NCBI RefSeq assembly: GCF_001263395.1
Contig: NZ_CP011786.1
Span: 806,001 to 870,000, forward strand
Source of the DNA: Bifidobacterium actinocoloniiforme DSM 22766
GTDB lineage: Bacteria > Actinomycetota > Actinomycetes > Actinomycetales > Bifidobacteriaceae
Direction: 5' to 3'
DNA: 64,000 bases
Made by a program: the position numbers and the translations under genes. The notes beneath the pieces are model-generated. The model was not told the DNA's origin. It was given only the letters and a program-made list of their open reading frames with translations, and searched no databases. Positions within the stretch are counted from its first letter, which is position 1. Every line of letters starts with the position of its first letter. This document shows positions 56,868 to 64,000 of the stretch, piece by piece.

Positions 56868-57610
56868 CGCTCGTCCATAGAGCCCTTAGGGCCGCGAATC
56901 ATGTAACCAATGCCGCGCTTGGTCTGAATCAGCGGCTCAACCTTGCTGGATCGGCCGTCCGGACCGGTAACTGTGACGCCATCCACTTTTTTGCGCAAGT
57001 ATGAGATGTAGGATTCGACGATCGCGGCGTCGCCGCCCCAGTCATACTGCCAGACATGGTCGAGAATCTGCGCCTTGGACAACACACGTCCCTCATTGTC
57101 CATCAGGTAGCGCAAAAGCTTGTATTCAGTGGGGCTCAGTTCAATCGGCTGACCAGCTCGGGTCACGTCGTGCGAGTCCTCGTTGATCTCCAGGTCGCCT
57201 ACGCGCAGGATCGGACTATCCTCAGCCTGCTCGTGGGTGCGCCGCAGGATGGCGCGAATCCTGGCGACCACCTCCTCCAGGGAGAAGGGTTTCGTCACGT
57301 AATCGTCGCCACCGACTGTGAGTCCCATGATTTTGTCCTGCGTGTCGTCGCGCGCGGTGAGGAAGAGAATCGGGGCGGAGACGCCCTCTTGCCGGATGCG
57401 GGAGGTCACAGTGAACCCGTCGATGTCGGGCAGCATGACATCCAACACAATCAGGTCCGGCTGCGTGCGCTCGATCACTTCGATGGCTTCGGATCCCGAG
57501 GCTGCGGTCGTCACCTCGAAACCGGCGAAATGCAGGGAAGCGACGAGAAGGTCCCGAATGGATGGCTCGTCGTCCACCACAACGATGGATGCTTCAATAG
57601 GCTTGCTCAT
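56864..57610 (-). CDS. OmpR/PhoB-family response regulator
   Basis: This 248-residue regulator has a receiver domain with the acidic pair VVDDEPS and the phospho-acceptor Asp57 in LIVLDVMLPD, Thr and Lys in the usual switch positions (ILFLTARDD, GDDYVTKPFS), and a winged-helix DNA-binding domain (LRYLMDNEGRVLSKAQIL, YISYLRKKVDG). It and the kinase form a two-component system of the TrcR/TcrX type. The start ATG 57610 is used, lying five bases beyond the TPM gene's stop; the in-frame upstream reading belongs to that gene's shadow. It is likely translated by coupling. Confidence 0.95.
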   Translation of the reverse strand: MSKPIEASIVVVDDEPSIRDLLVASLHFAGFEVTTAASGSEAIEVIERTQPDLIVLDVMLPDIDGFTVTSRIRQEGVSAPILFLTARDDTQDKIMGLTVGGDDYVTKPFSLEEVVARIRAILRRTHEQAEDSPILRVGDLEINEDSHDVTRAGQPIELSPTEYKLLRYLMDNEGRVLSKAQILDHVWQYDWGGDAAIVESYISYLRKKVDGVTVTGPDGRSSKVEPLIQTKRGIGYMIRGPKGSMDER

Positions 57611-57614
57611 AACT

Positions 57615-58397
57615 CTAGCGTGCCGCCTGCTCCTGAGCGTTTCCTGTATATTCACTGTGACGTCCCAACCGCTTCCTTTGGCGACGCCGACGGAACCACC
57701 AGATGACCGCCGCTGCCACCAACAAGGCCAAGACCACCCCGCCGACAGCGACCCAACGCAGGGTCGTCCGCCGCTCATGGTCACTCTTGGAGCGATCAAC
57801 CTGGCGCATCAACGCCTGGGCGGAACCCACCCAGTCCGGCGTATCCTTGTCGCTGATGGGACCCAAAGCCGCCTGGGAGAGGTCATCGACGGTGGACTGC
57901 TCCTTGAGCCAAGCGTCGGAGTTGGCGGAGACCGCCACGACCAGTCTGCCGTCCTTCGAGGCCACCGCCAAAAGGACCGTGTTCGCTGGTGGCTTGGTTG
58001 ATTCCAAGACCTGGCTGGCCCACTTGTCCGGGTTGCTGCCCGGGTAGAAGGAGGGCAGGTAAAGGAGGCGAACATGGACGCCGGTCTTGCTCTGGGTCTC
58101 ATTAATAGCGTCAGTGACCGCGCCGACGTTCGATCCCAGAAGGTTCTGGGTATCGGTTATCTGGTCGGTCAGGGCGCCAACCTCCCCCTTCTCGCCGGTG
58201 GAGCCAGCAGCCCTAGCGGAAGCAGTTGGGACAACCAGGGACAGCAAAACCATGAACACGACCAGAAGGCAGGCGAAAAAGGCCGTGAAGAGCTGATTGC
58301 CCCTGACCCGGGGCGAACGCTTATCCACATCGCCCGCGCGAGTCCCACATTCGACCACATGCTCCCGCAAACCGCATCCACCGTCCTCACACGTCAT
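57615..58397 (-). CDS. TPM-domain membrane protein
   Basis: This 260-residue protein has an N-terminal signal or anchor (about 31-60). A TPM-type domain follows (about 70-190, with EVGALTDQITDTQNLLG, TGVHVRLLYLPS and TVLLAVASKDGRLVVAVS). A single membrane segment (about 213-233) and a basic tail end it. TPM domains occur in thylakoid TLP18.3 and bacterial envelope proteins. It precedes the two-component genes with only five bases between, so it probably belongs to the same regulon or operon. Its ATG at 58397 lies 7 bases after TACAGT with no SD. Confidence 0.82.
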   Translation of the reverse strand: MTCEDGGCGLREHVVECGTRAGDVDKRSPRVRGNQLFTAFFACLLVVFMVLLSLVVPTASARAAGSTGEKGEVGALTDQITDTQNLLGSNVGAVTDAINETQSKTGVHVRLLYLPSFYPGSNPDKWASQVLESTKPPANTVLLAVASKDGRLVVAVSANSDAWLKEQSTVDDLSQAALGPISDKDTPDWVGSAQALMRQVDRSKSDHERRTTLRWVAVGGVVLALLVAAAVIWWFRRRRQRKRLGRHSEYTGNAQEQAAR

Positions 58398-58404
58398 AGG
58401 GTCC

Positions 58405-58410
58405 ACTGTA
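58405..58410 (-). promoter_or_regulatory. -10 element for leaderless TPM mRNA
   Basis: TACAGT on the minus strand ends seven bases before ATG 58397. Confidence 0.5.
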
Positions 58411-58479
58411 GCGGCAGATATGGAAGGGCTGGAGGCCGCCCAGCGTACGAACGAAAGTCACAAAAGAAAGGAAGGCTTC

Positions 58480-58773
58480 ATGCCTCAGTATCAAGTGGAT
58501 TCAGAACAGATCCAGTCCGCGGGTTCCGCCGTCTCCTCCTCGATCGCGTCAATCAGGGACGCAGTCAGCGGGATGTACTCGAACCTGGACAATCTCCAAT
58601 CGGTGTGGACCGGCGCAGCGGCCAGCCAGTTCAACGCGGTCGCGGCCCAGTGGCGCAGCGCCCAACAGCAGATGGAGCAGGCCTTGGAGGGCATGCAATC
58701 CGCTCTGACCCAGGCCTCCTCGGTCTACTCGGACGCCGAAGCCCAAGCGGCCCGGCTCTTCGCATCCTCCTGA
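58480..58773 (+). CDS. WXG100-family protein (EsxA-like)
   Basis: This 97-residue protein of the ESAT-6/WXG100 family has two helices joined by the WTG turn in SVWTGAAASQF, the diagnostic WxG motif. The C-terminal helix has the YxxxD/E export-type pattern (YSDAE). Family members are secreted by ESX/type VII systems or act as small partners; no EccC/EssC ATPase lies within this window. ATG 58480 follows AAAGGAAGG; the longer frame from 58297 is not family-like. It is divergent from the TPM gene and ends at a strong hairpin. Whether it is secreted here is unknown. Confidence 0.87.
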   Translation: MPQYQVDSEQIQSAGSAVSSSIASIRDAVSGMYSNLDNLQSVWTGAAASQFNAVAAQWRSAQQQMEQALEGMQSALTQASSVYSDAEAQAARLFASS

Positions 58774-58826
58774 GACCCTACGGTTTTTCACCCCCCGGTC
58801 GCCGGACGAGCCCGGCAGCCGCAGAA

Positions 58827-58888
58827 GACCCCGGTCGGATTCGCCGGACCAGCGCCATCGCGTTGGCCTCGCGAATCCGACCGGGGTC
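58827..58888. terminator. Strong hairpin terminator between WXG100 and groEL genes
   Basis: A perfect 18-bp stem (58827-58844 with 58871-58888) encloses a 26-base loop. It lies between two convergent genes. Confidence 0.88.
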
Positions 58889-58943
58889 GTGTACGGGGCC
58901 GTCTAGGAACGACCCCTTAAGCCCTATGCAGGAAGCTTCAGGC

Positions 58944-60663
<1,720 letters not shown>

Positions 60664-60668
60664 GCACG

Positions 60669-60698
60669 AGATTAGCACTCGACGACTCCGAGTGCCAA
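60669..60698 (-). promoter_or_regulatory. groEL promoter overlapped by CIRCE
   Basis: The minus strand has TTGGCA (60698-60693), an 18-base spacer and TAATCT (60674-60669). Both hexamers lie within or next to the CIRCE element at 60672-60698. Confidence 0.85.
60672..60698. promoter_or_regulatory. CIRCE operator covering the groEL -35/-10 region
   Basis: TTAGCACTC-N9-GAGTGCCAA has one arm perfect and the second arm differing by one base. It is the HrcA-binding repeat. Confidence 0.92.
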
Positions 60699-60994
60699 CC
60701 CCGCCCAGTCGAATACGCTTGCGGCGAGAACCGCGGTCGCACCGCATCACCTTTGACCTCAATGAGCGGCCCAAACCCGGGGCGGCGCATCTGGATGGGC
60801 TTTCGCGCCAAAGCTGTCGGAAATCCGAGAAAAACGTGCCCGTCCGCCGCTCCGTCCACCCGAGCCCACGGAAAAGCACGGCCTCACTCCAGGGGTTCGA
60901 CGCCGAGCCCGAAAACCCGCACCCACCGCAACGGCATATCCAGAGTCCAGGCGAAGACACGACCGTGACCGAGCCGGGGTCGTCCGCGGGCACG
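60699..60994. other. Intergenic, no gene seen
   Basis: About 296 bases between the groEL promoter and the cold-shock terminator hold no convincing coding frame, RNA gene or repeat. Confidence 0.5.
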
Positions 60995-61021
60995 AAAAAG
61001 GCCCCGGCACCAGCCGGAGCC
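60995..61021 (-). terminator. Terminator of the cold-shock gene
   Basis: On the minus strand GGCTCCGGC-TGGT-GCCGGGGCC is followed by TTTTT, a canonical hairpin with a T tract, 37 bases past the stop. Confidence 0.88.
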
Positions 61022-61057
61022 TGCAGGGAATCCCAAGTAGGGCCCGTTGCTAAAGAA

Positions 61058-61264
61058 TCAGATCACGCGAGCGGTCGTGGCCTGCAGACCCTTCGCGCTC
61101 CTCTCGACTTCGTACTCAACCTTGTCGCCCTCATGAAGAAGCTTGTGAGAGTCCGGCGAGTCAATCGCAGAGTAGTGGACGAAAATGTCCTCGCTGCCAT
61201 CATCGGGGGTGATGAAACCATATCCCTTTTGATCGCTGAAGAATTTCACAGTTCCTTGTGCCAT
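61058..61264 (-). CDS. csp: Cold-shock protein (CspA/CspB type)
   Basis: This 68-residue cold-shock domain protein carries both RNA-binding patches intact: [14 protein letters not shown] (RNP1) and DIFVHYSAI (RNP2). Such proteins melt RNA structure at low temperature. It is short, as is the usual single-domain type, unlike the 129-residue paralogue at 47215. ATG 61264 has AAGGAAG six bases before it; the frame to 61327 is a spurious extension. The AT-rich leader and a clear terminator frame it as a one-gene transcript. Confidence 0.95.
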   Translation of the reverse strand: MAQGTVKFFSDQKGYGFITPDDGSEDIFVHYSAIDSPDSHKLLHEGDKVEYEVERSAKGLQATTARVI

Positions 61265-61409
61265 AACTAACTTCCTTAATATAAATCGCTGTGTCACAGC
61301 AGATACGAAACTGACCGCAGCTGCCAAATCAGCTCTTTCAGTTTATCCGACCAGTAGGAAGAAACGCCGAAGCGGGACCGCGATTTTCCACTCTCCCACC
61401 GCTCCCGGT

Positions 61410-62072
61410 TCAGTTGCGCAGGACCGCGACGATAGGGGCCGACGCGCTTGGAACTTGCTGGACGCTGGCGATGCCCAGCGTCTTCGCCACGTCCTCGGCG
61501 GTCGCTTTGTCGCTCTCGTTCTGGTACCAGACGACACTGGCCGGGGGCAGCTGCCCTGTCGGGTTGTCCGCGGTGACGCTCGTATAGCCGGCGGAGACCA
61601 AGGCCTGGCGTCTGCTAGCGGCGTAACCGGTGATTGAGGTTCCGTTGATCACCCGCACCTGAGCCGATTTATTGGCCACAGGAGCCGGCGCTGGCTGCTG
61701 AGTCTGACTGGCCGCAGGCGAAGGCTGGGCCGACTGGGAGGGAGCTGCTTGGCTCGGGGACTTGCTTTCGTTGCCTTGCTGGCCCTGCGCCCCATTGCTC
61801 TTCGCCCGCCCGGCTTCGACTTTACGGCGGACCTGGTCAACCTTGGCGGAGCTGGTCTGCTGGTGCTGCCAGGGCATCTTGCCACCAGAGACGACGGTCC
61901 AAGCGCCCAAGCCGCACAAGACGGCCAAAAGGATAATGACGATGACAGGGACCACCCGAACGGCGAGCGAGCGCGGGCCACGGTGGACCCCGACCGGCCC
62001 CTCCGGCGGGTCATCGAACTCGTCCGGCGTGTACGGCTGGTAACCGGCGTTCTCGTCGCGTTTGCTTGCCAT
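61410..62072 (-). CDS. LytR_C-domain membrane protein
   Basis: This 220-residue protein has a charged N-terminus, one membrane anchor (about 38-60), a Gln/Ser/Ala/Pro-rich linker (about 75-135) and a C-terminal LytR_C domain (about 135-220). That domain contains VRVINGTSITGYAASRRQALVSAGY and SVVWYQNESDKATAEDVAKTLG. The domain is found in LytR-CpsA-Psr proteins and as free-standing envelope proteins in Actinobacteria; its own activity is not known. ATG 62072 follows GGAGGAAGG; the upstream frame to 62345 is not real. Its gene diverges from ung across 145 bases. Confidence 0.85.
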   Translation of the reverse strand: MASKRDENAGYQPYTPDEFDDPPEGPVGVHRGPRSLAVRVVPVIVIILLAVLCGLGAWTVVSGGKMPWQHQQTSSAKVDQVRRKVEAGRAKSNGAQGQQGNESKSPSQAAPSQSAQPSPAASQTQQPAPAPVANKSAQVRVINGTSITGYAASRRQALVSAGYTSVTADNPTGQLPPASVVWYQNESDKATAEDVAKTLGIASVQQVPSASAPIVAVLRN

Positions 62073-62203
62073 AGACCGACCTTCCTCCGTCCGTCCGCCA
62101 TGCACCAAGGCGTGCATCCTCCGGACACGTATAAGGCACAGTCTAATAGTCAGCCCGGTCAGCAGTCCGAAAGGCCCACCCGGCAATCGCTGATTGGACA
62201 CAT

Positions 62204-62209
62204 TATAGT
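62204..62209 (+). promoter_or_regulatory. -10 element for leaderless ung mRNA
   Basis: TATAGT ends eight bases before ATG 62218, with no ribosome site. Confidence 0.5.
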
Positions 62210-62217
62210 TACAGCAT

Positions 62218-63012
62218 ATGGAGCCGATGGAACAAGCGGGGCTCTTTAACGAGCCCGAAGACCCGAAGACGCAGGACCAGCAAACCACTGAATCGACGAC
62301 GGGAGGTGGCCCGGCAGCCAATCGTAAGCCCCTGTCCGAGCTCATCGAACCAGGCTGGGCGCGGGCGCTCGCCCCCGTTGAGCCTCAGATTCACCGGATG
62401 GGGGACTTCCTGCGCTCCGAACTGGCCCAAGGCCACCGCTACCTGCCGGCCTCCAAGAACATCCTTCGGGCCTTCACGATTCCCTTCGACTCGGTCAAGG
62501 TCCTGCTCGTGGGCCAGGACCCCTACCCCACCCCCGGCCATCCGGTGGGACTGAGCTTCTGCGTGGAGCCGAATGTGGACCCAGTGCCCGGAAGCCTGCG
62601 CAACATCTTCACCGAACTGGTCTCCGACCTCGGCGTAGCCCGTCCCACCAACGGCGATTTGACCCCCTGGACCCACCAGGGCGTCCTCCTGCTCAACCGC
62701 TGCCTGACGGTGCGCGTCGGCAAGCCCGCCAGCCACCGAGGCAAGGGCTGGGAGGAAGTCACCGACGCCGCCATCCGGGCCCTGAACGCCCGCAAGGACC
62801 CGCATGGCAAGCCCAAACCCCTGGTCGCGATCCTGTGGGGCAGGCAGGCGCAAAGCCTCGAGCCCCTGCTGACCAACGCTTACGTCATCAAATCGCCCCA
62901 CCCTTCACCCCTGTCGGCCCGCTATGGCTTTTTCGGCTCCAAGCCTTTCTCACGGACCAACGAAGCCCTGCGCTCGATGGGGGCTGAGCCCGTGGATTGG
63001 CGGCTGCGCTAG
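62218..63012 (+). CDS. ung: Uracil-DNA glycosylase, family 1
   Basis: This 264-residue repair enzyme removes uracil from DNA. It has the catalytic water-activating motif [16 protein letters not shown] with Asp, and the later minor-groove loop [13 protein letters not shown] with the catalytic His. The uracil-binding segment (LLNRCLTV) stands between them. Length is slightly above the usual 220-230 because of a 55-residue N-terminal extension of low complexity. The start codon is 62218, with an ATG at 62227 as an alternative. It is followed by the MoxR gene after 48 bases. Confidence 0.95.
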   Translation: MEPMEQAGLFNEPEDPKTQDQQTTESTTGGGPAANRKPLSELIEPGWARALAPVEPQIHRMGDFLRSELAQGHRYLPASKNILRAFTIPFDSVKVLLVGQDPYPTPGHPVGLSFCVEPNVDPVPGSLRNIFTELVSDLGVARPTNGDLTPWTHQGVLLLNRCLTVRVGKPASHRGKGWEEVTDAAIRALNARKDPHGKPKPLVAILWGRQAQSLEPLLTNAYVIKSPHPSPLSARYGFFGSKPFSRTNEALRSMGAEPVDWRLR

Positions 63013-63047
63013 GAATCGGCGGGGTCCCTTTCGTCAAGAAAGACCGC

Positions 63048-63053
63048 TAGAGT
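63048..63053 (+). promoter_or_regulatory. -10 element for leaderless moxR mRNA
   Basis: TAGAGT ends seven bases before ATG 63061, with no ribosome site. Confidence 0.5.
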
Positions 63054-63060
63054 ACTGCCT

Positions 63061-64000
63061 ATGGCTTTATTCCCTCCCAGACAAAACACCGGCACTCCCA
63101 CGTCGGCCAGTGCCGCCATGCCTCGAGCAGCGGCCTCGCCCACTCCTTTGAGCCGGGACGACTTAGCAAGGGCCAGCGCGTTAGCCGACCAAATCCGTTC
63201 CCGCTTCGCTTCCACCCTGGTAGGCCAGGACGACCTGCGCGAAGCCTTGTTGGTCACGATGGCCGCCTCCGGCCACATCCTGATTGAATCAGTGCCAGGC
63301 CTGGCCAAAACCACGGCCGCCCAGACCCTGGCCTCCTCCGTCTCGGGCTCCTTCAAGCGGGTGCAGTGCACGCCCGACCTGATGCCATCCGACCTGGTAG
63401 GCACACAGGTCTTCGACTTCTCCAGGCAGACCTTCTCCACCCAGCTAGGGCCCATCCACGCTAATTTCGTGCTCCTGGACGAAATCAACCGTTCCAACGC
63501 CAAGACCCAGTCCGCCATGCTGGAGGCTATGGCCGAGGGGGCCACCACGATCGGCGGCCAGCGCTACCCCCTGCCCCAGCCCTTCATGGTCATCGCCACC
63601 CAGAACCCCATCGAGGAGGAAGGCACCTACAACCTGCCCGAAGCTCAGATGGACCGGTTCATGATGAAAGCGGTCATGACCTATCCGAACGCCGATGAAG
63701 AGACGCGGATGCTGCACATGCTGACCAGCCGAGGCACCGACATGCCCCAGGCGGACCAGCGGAACATGCTGTCCCTGGATGACGTGCTCTTCCTGCGCCA
63801 GGCTGCCCGCCGGGTGCATGTGGCCGAGCCGATCATGAGGTACGCGGTCGACATCGCCGCCACCAGCCGAGGCGCCGGGAGCCGGCCCATCCAGGGCCTG
63901 TCTTCCCGCGTCCGCCTGGGTGCAAGCCCCCGAGCCTCAATCGCCCTGGTCAGGATCGGACAAGCCCACGCCCTGATAAGCGGCCGCGACTACGTCATAC
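63061..64000 (+). CDS. MoxR-family AAA+ ATPase, C-terminus cut by window edge
   Basis: The plus-strand frame runs open from ATG 63061 to the window end, giving about 313 residues. After a 40-residue Ala/Pro/Ser-rich lead, the AAA_3 domain shows Walker A SVPGLAKTTAA, Walker B FVLLDEINRS, sensor 1 IATQNPIEEEG and the arginine-finger region PEAQMDRFMM. MoxR proteins act as chaperones for VWA-domain or metal-insertion partners, often next to DUF58 and transglutaminase genes, which may follow beyond the window. A TAGAGT -10 is 7 bases before the start. Confidence 0.9.
   Translation, partial: MALFPPRQNTGTPTSASAAMPRAAASPTPLSRDDLARASALADQIRSRFASTLVGQDDLREALLVTMAASGHILIESVPGLAKTTAAQTLASSVSGSFKRVQCTPDLMPSDLVGTQVFDFSRQTFSTQLGPIHANFVLLDEINRSNAKTQSAMLEAMAEGATTIGGQRYPLPQPFMVIATQNPIEEEGTYNLPEAQMDRFMMKAVMTYPNADEETRMLHMLTSRGTDMPQADQRNMLSLDDVLFLRQAARRVHVAEPIMRYAVDIAATSRGAGSRPIQGLSSRVRLGASPRASIALVRIGQAHALISGRDYVI

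Overview
The window is a high-GC, gene-dense actinobacterial chromosome segment, almost certainly from a Bifidobacterium or close relative. The evidence is the set of actinobacterial families DUF3043, DUF4191, DUF3027 and LytR_C, polyphosphate glucokinase, a WXG100 protein, an over-long LigA and ECF transporters fused into single ATPase-ATPase-T polypeptides. A complete Fe/Mn superoxide dismutase (sodA) is unusual for bifidobacteria. From family knowledge it points towards an insect-gut (bee or bumblebee) lineage, but this is an inference and the species cannot be fixed from the sequence alone. No rRNA, tRNA, CRISPR array, phage or intact insertion sequence was found.

Layout. 1-11.4 kb, all minus strand: tlyA (cut by the window edge), a small protein, a HAD phosphatase and an Arg/Gly/Asp-rich TPR protein with an exact-looking 144-bp repeat; then tyrS, argR, a small membrane protein, pheT, pheS and a SpoU RNA methyltransferase. 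11.6-17.1 kb: sodA, a strong bidirectional terminator, a ykoE-ykoDC type thiamine/HMP ECF transporter under a TPP riboswitch, and an M20 dipeptidase. 17.2-23.2 kb, plus strand: DUF3043, lpd, DUF4191, glnA and an MFS transporter. 23.2-24.5 kb: a decayed ABC exporter of the MacB/FtsX type. 24.7-39.3 kb: an anchored protein, an Mrp ATPase, ligA, a 1,154-residue protein divergent from a GT-C-like membrane protein, an aminotransferase, ppgK, a phosphatase and a GT2 glycosyltransferase. 39.5-43 kb: an FMN riboswitch, ribU and a second fused ECF module. 43.2-48 kb: clpC, DUF3027, an extended cold-shock protein and a small membrane protein. 48.1-55 kb: a monosaccharide ABC transporter (permease, ATPase, binding protein) divergent from a ROK repressor, an orphan sugar ATPase and a small membrane protein. 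55-64 kb: a two-component system cotranscribed with a TPM-domain protein, a divergent WXG100 gene, groEL under two CIRCE operators, a cold-shock gene, a LytR_C protein, ung and a MoxR ATPase cut by the window edge.

How it fits together. The segment combines translation (tyrS, pheST, tlyA, SpoU), vitamin uptake under metabolite control (TPP and FMN riboswitches), nitrogen assimilation (glnA), sugar uptake with a local repressor, oxidative and heat stress (sodA, clpC, groEL, two cold-shock proteins) and an envelope-linked signalling operon. At least nine genes have a TANNNT-like -10 hexamer 6-8 nt before the start codon and no Shine-Dalgarno, so leaderless transcripts seem common. Where a strong Shine-Dalgarno pointed to an internal start, that start was used. 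Nothing is an obviously new system. The best leads are the TPM/two-component/WXG100 locus, the repeat-bearing TPR protein, the TPP switch with two competing helices, sodA, and the orphan ATPase beside the ROK regulator.
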